Positions 1 to 11,300 of a stretch of DNA of 64,000 nucleotides are shown piece by piece. A program made the translations under genes and the position numbers. The notes under the pieces are model-generated. The model made no database searches. It had not been told where the DNA came from and was given only the letters and a program-made list of their open reading frames with translations. Location: the NCBI GenBank assembly GCA_025618425.1, contig CM046842.1, positions 35,314,188 through 35,378,187 on the forward strand, written 5' to 3'. Every line of letters starts with the position of its first letter. The first letter of the stretch is position 1. The DNA is from Heliocidaris tuberculata (Eukaryota; Echinodermata; Echinoidea; Camarodonta; Echinometridae).

Positions 1-230
1 CTTGGGATCTTTTCACCGGTAAATAGGATCTTTTAAAGACAGGGAAATATGTTTTGTTTTCTTCTCCTAGAATCTACTTACAATACACTACACTACACTT
101 CTATCAGCCTATCCATAGACGTAGACAGGGAATGCACAAGGGGGCCACCCCCCCCCCTATTCAGCCCCTTAAAAAAAAAAAAGCGAGAGCGAAGAAGCGG
201 GGGAAGTGAGAGAAAAAAAAACTTTAAAAA

Positions 231-568
231 GGCGCTACGAGCCGTTATTTTTCTCTCAAAATTTACTAAAACGTCAAAGTTTTCGCGCTTCGAGCGGGAA
301 GGGGGAAATATCTCCCCTCCCCCTTCCCCTGCACCCACCCCTTGTTATATACAGTGCAATATTGCGTCCAAATAATTGAAAAGCAGTCAGGGCTTCGAAC
401 TATAACTTTCCGCCCAAAAAGATTTTTTTTTGCTACGAGCTGGTATATCTTTCTCAGATTTGCTAAAAAGTCAAAGCTTTGGCGCTTTGCGCGGGAAGGG
501 GAAACTCACCCTCCCTGCACCCACCCCTGTTACACATAGTGCAGTATTGCGTCCAAATAATTGAAAGC
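231..568. repeat. Two-copy tandem duplication, period about 198 bp
   Basis: The stretch from about 231 to 382 recurs, diverged, from about 430 to 568. Both contain a GCTACGAGC-type segment, a run around GTCAAAG, a GCGGGAAGGGG segment, CTGCACCCACCCC and a closing GCGTCCAAATAATTGAAA. No coding signal is visible. It is probably a fragment of a dispersed tandem-type repeat. Confidence 0.75.
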
Positions 569-696
569 ATTTCACTTATGACCACCCCCCCAAAAAAAAA
601 CAACAACAAAAACAAACAAAACAAAAACAGAAACAAATACAAACAACAACAATAAATCCCCCTGTGTACGATCCCTGTTTTATCATAAGGTCTTCT

Positions 697-843
697 GGGG
701 CCCGTTGCACAAAACTTGCTTTTAATCGCAACTCCTAAAAATCAAACGCAAGTCCCAAATGCGCACTTCTGATTGGCTGAAAATAAAGTTGCGTTTGATT
801 TTCCTGAGTTTCGTTCAAACGCAAGTTTTGTGCAACAGGCCCC
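697..843. mobile_element. MITE-like element with 23-bp terminal inverted repeats
   Basis: Left end 697-719 and right end 821-843 are reverse complements over 23 bases with one mismatch, beginning GGGGCCCGTTGCACAAAA. The 147-bp element has no coding capacity, so it looks like a non-autonomous DNA transposon. I see no convincing target-site duplication. Confidence 0.8.
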
Positions 844-1015
844 TGAACACACGCATCATTTTAATTGCGCTATTACCTACACCAATGGAGCCTGTGAAGG
901 TAATTAATCAATTACTAAAAGCATTATCAGCACTGTTCATTTAGAAAAATCATACTAGTCTGTCCTCGTTTTACGTGAGGATGTGCAACGGGACTTAAAG
1001 GGAAATCCAACCTTT

Positions 1016-1041
1016 ATTTGATTTGATTTGATTTGATTTGA
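1016..1041. repeat. (ATTTG)n microsatellite
   Basis: Five consecutive ATTTG units. Confidence 0.9.
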
Positions 1042-2534
1042 GTGAAAGCAGAAGCATCTTATAGGCTTTTTACACTTGATTTTTTTAACCCCGGACTATA
1101 ATTTTTGCTGTTCTCATTGGCAGTTTTAGTCCCATACTATCTCCCTAGCCAGAGCGCTTATCCCCATCTTTCGACATTTAGCCCCACCTTGGTGGGGCTA
1201 AATGAAGGGGCATTGTTTTGTCTCTTTTTGTCTTTTTTGTTTTTGTTTGAAGACGACCCTAAGGAAAATATTTACAGTATAAGACCAGTTCGTAGTTAGC
1301 ACATGTCCCAAATGACCCCAAATATCCACAGATATATTTAAACATGGGGGGGGGGGGGGGGGGGGTCCCCTTTTAGTGCACTTTAGAAAAATCACCCTGG
1401 GAGTGATAGAGGTGCCTCATGAATAACTTTTGTTTCCTTCTTCAAAAAAACAAAACTTCCACCTGGATATCATGGAATGTACTATTGAGGCCTAAATGAA
1501 TATTATTATTGCATGACATTCATGAGCGCATATCAAGTATTCGTGTCAGTGGGTTTTAGCATTTGCCACAGATGACCTTTATCTGCTCGTGCTCAGATTG
1601 TATCTACGAACTGGCTTATTGCACCCCCACCAAAAGATTGATGCTTGTCTGTGATTTGTTTGTTTGTTTTTTGTTTTTTTTTTACAAATTCCGCGCTCTT
1701 TTCCTTAACAGGTCTGTTTATAAGCCCACCGCAAACTTTACGATCGGTCTGCGATCCAGTTTGGGAAGAAAATGAAATAGCATCTGGTATAAACATTTGA
1801 ACATGTAAATTGTTATTGATTAAGGATCGAAATAATCATATTAAAACCAAAAATACCGCCATTTGCGAGGGGCTAATCGGCTCCGAGTCGTAGTGACCTC
1901 AGAGCAGTCCTCAAATACCCATATCAAATGCTATTGCGATTTATTTCCAAAATCGGATAGCAGTCGGTCGTGAAGTGTGCGGTGGGCTTTAGGTAGAGAT
2001 GATTTGCACATGTGCATTACTTGCCCAAGCATGGCGGTCTTCTAGTGCTTGCGTTATTTCTATTGAATTAAAGAATTTGACAAAGTTCCCTCAACCATTT
2101 TAACCGGTATACTGATTGCTCTAAATTGATACATCTTTAATTGCTCTTGAAAAAAGAATAAAGAAAAAGAAGAATAACATTTCACCTATATCGGTTGATG
2201 CTTTCTCACGCAATAATTCTACTTCAAAAGATAAGGCAGATATCAGTAAACACTCCAAAACCTGTAAAGCAGAAGTTAACATTAATTACGCCCATGATAG
2301 ATGATTAATAAAGTAAGATAAATAAGATTAGCATTTGTTTGCACGTTCACAGCCCAATTCAGGAAAACAGAGGTCACGGATACAGATAGTGGGGTTGGAC
2401 GAGGGCGGGGGGTATCCTTTAATCAAGGCGATTGTGCTGCTCTGTCGATCCCCTGGACGATCCTCGAAACGCGCGGAATAGTCATCTGATTATTGAGACA
2501 GAAATCTTGATATGATGAGCAAGACTTCCCGCGG

Positions 2535-2535
<1 letters not shown>

Positions 2536-2568
<33 letters not shown>
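2536..2568. repeat. Poly-G tract of 33 bases
   Basis: Uninterrupted G run. Shorter runs (15-23 G) occur at about 1347, 6410, 9500 and 59041, so long poly-G is a general trait of this genome segment. Such tracts can fold into G-quadruplexes and are prone to length error in sequencing. Confidence 0.95.
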
Positions 2569-3076
2569 CGATAATCACTTTTGTCTTCCGAAACAATATC
2601 TTGTAAAATTTGGCAAACCCATAGATAAGAGAAAATGATTTGTGTATCGGGGTGCATTATGGGGCATTTATGATTTACTTATCAGTTAAACCTACAGAAC
2701 ACACATTATTTCATGACCTTTTTAGCCATTCCTCATCTCTCTCTCTAACAAACAAACAAACAATGAATAAGTGATTATCATTATAGATAACCAAACCGTT
2801 ATATAAATATACAAATAAGTAAATACGGCAAAAATCGAGATTTTGAAGAAAAAAAAAAAAGGCTATTTGCAGATATATTTGTGGACGCAAGTATGAAGGG
2901 CATATTCTGGTTATATGAATAAAGTATGATATATAAAACCAAATCTTAATTTTTCGTAATTTTGAAGCAATAAATTACATGCCGTATAATCAAAAGAAAT
3001 TATTTTCATGTGACTACCATTTTTATGGCTCAAAATAAGAAAATCCAAATTTACAAATAGGCTGTTCAGCCTCTCA

Positions 3077-3077
<1 letters not shown>

Positions 3078-3119
<42 letters not shown>

Positions 3120-3310
3120 CCTCACTCTCTATCACACACATCATGCACATAGACACGTATGTATATAGAGAGAGTCGGGGAAAGAGAGAGAGTCACCAAG
3201 ATAGTTATCATTTCGACAGCAGGTTAAGAGAATAAAGAGGGAGGAGTATGCGACCCCCCCCAAAAAAAAAAATAAATAAATAAAAAATAAATAAAAAGAG
3301 GGAGTAGAAG

Positions 3311-3336
<26 letters not shown>
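3078..3336. repeat. CT-rich and GT microsatellite cluster
   Basis: A (CT)n tract at about 3078-3130 and a perfect (GT)13 at 3311-3336, separated by GA-rich DNA. The long antisense open frames over this stretch are products of the simple sequence. Confidence 0.9.
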
Positions 3337-3344
<8 letters not shown>

Positions 3345-4065
3345 AAGAGAGAGATACAGAGAGAGAGAAAGAGGGGGGCAGAGGAAAAAGGGGGGCGATG
3401 GAAGGGTGCATGAAAGACAGAAGATGGTGTAGAAACAACAGAAGAACGAACAGAAAATGAAAAGGCGTACAAAAAGACAGAGTAAGAGAGCAGAAAAAAA
3501 AAAAGGGGAAAAGAGGAGAATACAGGAGAATAAAAGAACAAACATCCAGTGCTCGGTCGCTTCACTCCCTCATTTGTACAGTTACGTATAAGTTTGGGGG
3601 AGGTAAAGCGACTAAAGCGACTGATACAACCTTTAGGCCTGAGATATATAATCAAAGCGTAACTTCGATAAATATGATTACAATTAGCAATCGTGCGGAT
3701 TTGCACGTCAACATGCACTTCAGGAGACTAATGAACAATCTAAATCTATAAAGGCTCAATTGGTTATCAAATAGAATTCTAAATATATAACATTTCACCG
3801 ATATCAGCTCACGTTTCGGGTTAATAATTATACTTTAAAAGATTGTATGCCCCGTGAAACAAGTGGGGATCAGCTACTTCCTCTGCCCCACCCCATCCAT
3901 GTCGTGCCTTATCAATATTTTTCATTTAAGAATTTTAAAAATATATGTCATACTAAATCAGTATTCTAATCCACATTTTACCATATTTACGCCTATCACG
4001 CATAAATACAGGAAATTTCTCTTGCTCAGATGGCTCAAAAACATTTGTTTTAATGATTTGTGAAC

Positions 4066-4331
4066 CAGGAGCGGCGCTACAGGGGGGGACAGAGGGGGCG
4101 ACCGCCCCCCCTATGATTTTTCAAGTAGTGAAAAAAGAAAAAAAAGAAGAAAAAAGAAGAAAAGGAGGAAGAAAAGGGAAGAAAAGGGAAGAAAGAAGAA
4201 AGAGGAGTATTAAAAAGAGAGGTCTTAAACATATAACTCTATATTACCCCTGTTATTCAATGGAGAAAAAATATGACGTCATCTTTAGGTCGTCTTGCCC
4301 CTCCTATCAAAATACCCTGGCGTCGCCCCTG
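4066..4331. mobile_element. Palindromic element with CAGGGGCG-type ends
   Basis: The left end (CAGGAGCGGCGCTACAGGG from 4066) is imperfectly complementary to the right end (CCCTGGCGTCGCCCCTG, 4315-4331). The interior is GAA/AAG-rich with no coding potential. It looks like a decayed non-autonomous DNA transposon, possibly related to the element at 15437-15749, whose ends also begin CAGGGGCG. Confidence 0.55.
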
Positions 4332-5067
4332 TTGTGAACAATTCAAGATCCCTAATCAGAATGGAGAGGTTTGTTCCAATAAAAAAAAAAGGCTCAGTCT
4401 AACCTTTTCAGTAGCAGTAATTCGAAACTACACCTCTAGATGCTATTCATTTTGGTTGTTGTTGGTTGTTTGTTTGTACATCGGTAACCCATGACCAACC
4501 CTTAAGAAGCAAACCCTAGAAGAAGGGCCCTAAAGAATAACAGTGTTTAACCACTGACTAGGCCACCCTGGGTAAATAAGACAAATAAAAAAAAATAAAT
4601 ATAATAAAACAAATACCATTTCTAATAGTTATATCCAGAATTTCCGTTAAAATATGAAGTCAGCAAATGAGTAAATTAATTAAATTGTTTTCTATCCAAA
4701 GTTTTAAACTTAAAAAAAAAAAATGAAACAATCACTAAACACAGAATACTGGCCCTCTGACCATCTCATCATTTTATACAGACTCAGCCTTCTCTAGGGC
4801 TACACAGTTTTTGAATGACCTATATACTTCGATCCGATCTTAAAGGTACTCTTCTCATCTGCACGAGAGGAACCTGATTTAACATTGTCAGCATCCACCA
4901 TCCTTTACTGCAACGGGCAAAATAATTTCTCAAACATACTTACCTGAAACGCGCAAAGGCAAATACATATGTAATTTCAATATCATGATTCTTTGCTGAA
5001 ATACTACTATTATTATCCGATATAGAGGCTATACTGATATTTATTAATCCTTTTTTTCTCTCCTTAG
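4332..5067. other. Non-coding DNA ending in a splice acceptor
   Basis: AT-rich DNA without a gene. It ends in a strong pyrimidine tract plus TTAG at 5064-5067, immediately before TAATGG. This implies an intron and hence an unseen upstream exon, most likely 5' untranslated. Confidence 0.6.
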
Positions 5068-5069
5068 TA

Positions 5070-5373
5070 ATGGCGTCACAGGGAGGTATTGCCGATGATC
5101 TTCTTGTTAACCTAGCTGAAGACATCGAGACTGGTGAGCAGATGGAGGCGTTAGGACGAGCTCTAGGATTCCAAACAGCAGCGATCAATAGATACACAGA
5201 GACCAACAGGATAGAAGGGCGAGTGACTTGCAAGGGAACACGTGACATGCTGTTTGACTGGAGACAGAGAGTGGATCCTTGCTACCACCATTTCAAGCTG
5301 AAACAAGCTCTAGATAAGGCCAACCTTGTCATGCTGTCTCAGAACCATCTCAAGGACACACCAAACCTACCAG
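5070..5373 (+). CDS. NLR exon 1: N-terminal Death-fold domain
   Basis: Encodes residues 1-101 plus one base of codon 102. The helical amphipathic pattern (LLVNLAEDI, MEALGRALGF, AINRYTE, then the Trp-containing LFDWRQRV and LKQALDKANL) fits a Death domain, the usual N-terminal adaptor module of sea urchin NLRs that recruits partners through Death-Death contacts. ATG 5070 is chosen because it is the first in-frame Met, lies two bases after a strong acceptor, and opens the domain. The donor is CAG|GTGGGC at 5374. It leaves phase 1, which exactly matches the acceptor of exon 2, giving Gly/Asp-type codon completion (GAT). I am fairly sure of the Death fold; other Death-superfamily members cannot be excluded by eye. 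Confidence 0.85.
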
Positions 5374-8300
5374 GTGGGCCTATAAGTTATATTTGGTACT
5401 CGCAAACCATTTACTTTACTTTTAAATTGTTTTAAGAACGTGGTATTAGAGGGCACTGGCATCATGGGAGTGCGCGAGGGGCGGGGGCGGGGGGTGACAA
5501 ATTTCAGTGTATGGATGAAATGCTCATTAACAATGCCAATCTGTATGGGAAGAGTATAGGAGGGGATAATATTTTTCATGTTCTTTTCCCCTCTCCCTTA
5601 CTTTCTCCAATTCTCTGACAATTTCTTTCGGTTTTAGTATAATTTATTTCTATTAGTGCTCAAAAATGAAATTTTTCAGCATCGCCCACGAGAATCGGAT
5701 AGTCCCTGTGTAAAGCCTATGGGAATTAGATCATTCAGTAGTCAATGGGTTACGAATAAGAATTTTCTCACTCGGTCACTACGCTCCCTCATATTATTAA
5801 TAGTCGATTTGTTTCTCAAAATTTAAAAATCCTGTCTTTTATAGGCGCCAGGGAAAGGGGGAAGAAGCTTTCCTCCAACTTTAGGGGGAGGGGATTAGTT
5901 TTACCCCTGCCCCCTGACGACTATACTTCTAAAAAGCGAAGTTTTACCGTTGCGCTCCCTTTCATGACAACATGCACAAGCAGATAGGATCAGTGTATCA
6001 GATTGGAAAAAACCCTGTCTGTTAGTGGCGCCAAGAGCGAGATGGCAGGTTTTCCCCTCTATCAGGGGAAAGGGAGGGGAGGGGGGGGGGGGTGCGAATT
6101 CGTCTCCCCCCCACCTCACAAAACCAAAATTTTGCAGTATAGCAACTTGCTTTCTTGTTCAGTGAAATGCAAGGTTTCAACACGCTATGATCTTACTTTT
6201 TTTTATTTGCAATAATCTGTTTTGCCCCCCCCCTCAGCTCAGAGAGGCCCCTCGCAAGACAAGATTATACTAGTAATGCAAAATGATGTATAATAAGCTT
6301 TCCTTTCCTCTAAAATACAAGGGACAACATTCGCTGCGCTCTTCCACTGATTAGTGGAAACATTGTTTCTTGGACATTACAAACTTTTCTACTACAAGGC
6401 CACGAAGCGCGGGGGGGGGGGGGGGGGGGGGGCAAAGTTATTTTTATTGTCCTCCAAACAAGTCAGCAAAAATGTTACAGTATGACATCAATCATAATTG
6501 CCGTTTAACAGTGGAAAAAAATTGTGCTTTAAAATGCGTATTATCAACATGGACTAAAAAATACAAATAAATGCATTGTTGTTGTTTTTTTAACATCGTA
6601 CTAAAGAAACCTAGTCTACAGGGGCTTCCCTCTATAAAGGGATAAGGGACAAACCCATTTTGTTCCCGCCGCCTCGCAAGATTATTACTTATCTCTGAAA
6701 CATGGCCTATAATCAAACTTATATAAATTACATAAAATATCTTGAAATAAGACGTGACTTGCCTGTGTGTTTGAATTTTCTCTTGAATGCAGAATTTCAC
6801 TTCAAAGTTATGAGAACAGCTTTTCGCTCAGTCGCTACGCTCTCTTGCAGAGTAATGAACTTATTTGGACGTCATAAGTTCTTGCTGAAATTATCCTCTA
6901 TTAAACATGGTTTGTCTTTAATATGAAAGGGGAAAAAATGAATATTCTGTAAAAAATGCTTAAAACATAATCTACGAAGCTATGTTAAAATATTACAAAA
7001 TCAAATGTTAAAAAATCCCCTAAGATGTTGTTCATACATACGCACATAGGCGTTCGAGGCGGGACTTCAGCCCCCCCCCCCCCCCTCAAGCAACCTCCAC
7101 CTTATATTTCGGCACCGAGACGCGTAGGGATACCCAATTCATAACACTCCCATTGCAATGCTCGGTCTCTACCCTCTCATGCCACCCTATCATGCTACCA
7201 GCAGTGACAAATAATCCTGTTTCAGGACGAATGAGGTATGATGCAAAACAGTGGATGATAACTGCTTCAAATATTGGGATGTAAGAAGGTATTCAAATTT
7301 ATTTATGAATTTAAAATCCAAACATACAGGATCATTCTAAACATAATAAGCATTTGAGGTGGGCCTCATATCCTTTTCAATCCCCCCCCCCCGAGTTTTT
7401 GCCGCCCCCTCCTCTCCCAAAGCTAGAACCCTTTCGGCGCGCCTGCCATCGTCGTAATTACTCTGTTCATGGATAATTTTGGCCCTTGAAAATTCCGTGC
7501 TTACCTTCCATTTATACTTTCTTTCATTGAAACGCTTAGCCTATCCTTATTATTGCTCTAAATAACAACTTAAGTTTATATAACGTCATAATATTCCTTT
7601 AGTCCCTTTTGTATGAAAAGTCCTGAGGGGTAATAGCTGTACACAAGGTTTATCATGAACATGAAACTACCTCTCTTATCCCCTACCCTTCCTATTGTCA
7701 GTCTATCTCTTTAAATGGTTTATTGGACTGTTGGAACCTCTGCCCGATATAGCAACAACTTGAAATTGATTGAAATTTGAGCCCCAGTAGCAGTTAATGC
7801 CCTAGTTATGTCGTTCATTGTTAGTCCCTTGTCGACTTTCACAGCTCTGTCCATATAACCAGAAAGTAGCTTGCCCTACATAGCAACAACCTTTTACCTT
7901 CCCTTTCCCAACACAACCTTCATTCTTTATTACTGTTTATTTTCATGCCTTCTGATTGAAAAAAAAAAGAATTTGGAATTTGTACATTTTTCTTGCCAAA
8001 AAGTGTTAAAGTTATTTGAGTTGAAAAAATGATAATGAAATTTGCACTTAATTGTCTCTTGTATGATTTATTTTTGTTTGTACATGCTATTATGTTGATC
8101 ATTGTATTTTGATGTACAGGTGAAAGCGATTTGAAGAGAGTTTGAAGTTGAAAATGGTTAAGCTGATGCTTACAGTTTTATTATTGCATCAACGACATGT
8201 ATGTTAACTGTTATGGGATCATTAATTCCTAAAACATCAAAGATAATTAAATTGATTACGAGGATGATTATGATGATGATAATGATGGTGATGATAATGA

Positions 8301-11300
8301 TTATGATGATCATGATTATGATGACGGTGATGACGATAATGCTGATGATAGTAATGAAGAATGAAGGTTGTGATGGGAAAGGGAAGGTAAAAGGTTGTTG
8401 CTATGTAGGACAAGCTACTTTCTGGTTATATGGACAGAGCTGTGAAAGTCGACAAGGGACTAGCAATGAACAACCTCACTAGGGCATTAACTGCTACTGG
8501 GGCTCAAATTTCAATCAATTTCAAGTTGTTGCTATATCGGGCAGAGGTTCCAACAGTCCAATAAACCATTTAAAGAGATAGACTGACAATAGGAAGGGTA
8601 GGGGATAAGAGAGGTAGTTTCATGTTCATGATAAACCTTGTGTACAGCTATTACCCCACAGGACTTTTCATGCAAAAGGGACTAAATCCAACTTTTCATG
8701 CAAAAGGGACTAAATCCAAAAAATAATTAATATAGAAAATTATATAAAATTTAAGACATCTGCAGGATTTTTTTAATTGTCATTTTTGTTACCTATATTG
8801 ATGACTCTTAAACATAGTAGAAGAACTTCTTGAATGGAAACATATAATTGTGTGAAATAAACCTTGATTTACGAAGAATTAGCTAAAGTGGATTTAGTCC
8901 CTTTTGCATGAGAAGTGTTTTGGATTTAGGCCCTTTTGAATGAAAACATGAATTTCATGTCCATTTTTAATAAACTTCCTGAAACTTTCTGGGAGTTGGA
9001 CTATAGTCAGTTTGATGCACATGGTGAATGTCTATGTAAGCATGCAAAAAACTGCCAAATGATAAAAAATGGATTTAGTCCCTTTTGCATGTCAGCTCTT
9101 CATATATAAATTGTATCTTCGGTATTAAACCTCGCTGCCAAATAAATTCATGAAGATATTGGGGCACCTCACTGCCTGAATATGAGGGTGGTTGCCTCCC
9201 GAAACTGTCCCGTTTCTAAATCTTGCAAAAAAAGCAAAAAAGCAGACACTTTGTTGTCTCTGAAATGTGATTTTGCCATCAAAATAAACTACATGTAGAT
9301 AATCATAACAGTTATCATATTCTGGGCACCTTCCTGTGCGAAGATAAGCATGTACAGGAGCGGCCGGAAGTCCTGATGCCCATATATATTCATGCATCTC
9401 GTTGCCGAAACATGAGCATTTTTCGCTTGGTATCTTTTTTTATTTTATTTTAAGAGCAAACAAAGCGTACGGAATTGGATGGCTCATCTCCATCTCTGAA
9501 GGGGGGGGGGGGGGGGAGGTGGTTGCAGTGTAATGATTGCACTATAATCATTTTGAAGCAGTGCTTTTGTGGCTGTACGAGAATGAGTGTTAGCAATATT
9601 AATATGACTTTATTTATGCAATTTTTGCATCATATTTCTACTTCATTGTAGGTGTGAATGTGGGCAAAGAGGAGGGCCTGCCGTTTCGGCAAGAAGGAGG
9701 ATCATAACACTGAACTGGGGAGGGGGGTTCATGTGGTGCCACGGTGCTGAGGGGCAATGTCACTGGTTCTTGGGGATGATAACTATTATCTGTATACATT
9801 ATTGTCTTTAGGCGTTAGCAGTCCTTTCTCACCAGGTGTATATGGGACGTCCTACATCATTATGCTTTTTGAACTCTACCAATGAACCGTACCCTTTGCC
9901 AAATATTTAGCTTGTGTATTATCTGGAATTAATTTTCAAACTTGTGCAGCATGACTGGCACATCGATGTAGGGTGAAATTCTGAGTCGGGGTCATCATAA
10001 GTTGCAGGATACTTATGGCATATTTCATTAATTTGCTTCCATAGGGTTTGATAGGATGTCGTTTAATGACAAACTGCCCTCATGATATGTTCTCGCCACA
10101 CAACCGACATAGGACTATAAGCCAATGGGAATGGGAAGCTTCCACATCATTGCCTTTACCTACACTCATAGTACATGTAATAGGGTCTAATATGGGTCGA
10201 ATTAGAAATGCTTGTTTTGACCAAACGAGTCTAAGACCCTTAGCCAAATATCACCCTGTGGTATGATAAATACTCCCAGAAAGCAAATATCTTCCCCCTC
10301 TTACACAGCAGATTCTTGTTGTTGTTGTTGTTGTTGTTTTGTTTTTTTAATAAAGTGTATGAATATTAAGTAATGTCGATGTAAAATGTCAGTGGGCCGT
10401 CCCTCACGAGTGTCGATCAGTAAATGAGCTTTAAGTGAGCGATTGCCTGAATTAACTTCATATAGAGTGAAGGTTTTGGGACAGAAATACACACATCTTG
10501 AAGTATAACATGACTAACCAATTAAAACTATTTTTCAAGGAATTTCAAACTATTTTTTTTTTAGGTTTGGAAAGTAAAAAAATTAAAAAACAGAACATCT
10601 GCACCCTCATTTGACGTACTATAAAATCGGGATATACACAAACTGTAATTAGCGGCCTCTCGAGCCGAAGCCATATAAATCTGCCCAAAATTAATGTCCG
10701 CGCCCTCGAAGCGCCTTCCTGGTCGTGAAATTAACGAACATACGTGCTGACAAGCCAAGTCACATTCACCCTGTAATTGCTGGCACAAACATTTCACATT
10801 TATATTTTGGGTTTTTGTGGTCTTCATTGAAGTTGTTTTGTTTGTTTTGTTTAAAATCTTCCTACATTGCTTTTACAACTGGATTGACAGTGCACCATTT
10901 AACTCGAAAGTTAAATACAATAAATGTAGTTCTTGCACTGTAAAAAAAATGCGACATGTGACATGTTTATTTCTGTGACAGATTTAAAACACTGCGACGT
11001 GTTTATATATTGTACGGGTTTAAGAGCTAAACACATGTGCCTATTTTTTCATCTTTCAGCACGCCTTAGGTGTTTACTAGATAAACATGTTTACCTTTTA
11101 AATGGTTCCAATGTATAGGCTAAACACCAAATGTTTACACCTTAATCATTTAGTGTTTACACCTGTTTAAATACTAAACAGTGTGTGTGATTATGGTGTA
11201 AACACCACGTGTTTATATATTGTAGCTAAGTTAAGAGCCAAACACATTCTGTGCTTATTTTCATCACGCCTAGGTGTTTATTAGATAAACATGCTTACCT

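Larger units (their letters stand above)
844..4064. other. Upstream non-coding region without a recognisable gene
   Basis: Apart from the separately listed microsatellites and homopolymers I see no gene here. Open frames in this stretch are short and arise from simple sequence such as GA/GT runs. It may contain the promoter or a 5' untranslated exon of the NLR gene, but I could not place either. Confidence 0.5.

Noticed and set aside
3141..3718. Two overlapping minus-strand open frames of 134 and 164 residues
   Set aside because: They are produced by GA, GT and A-rich simple sequence (runs of Phe, Leu, Ser, His-Thr), with no recognisable domain.
9125..9397. 90-residue minus-strand open frame
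   Set aside because: No recognisable domain, no splice or promoter context, and located inside the NLR intron.
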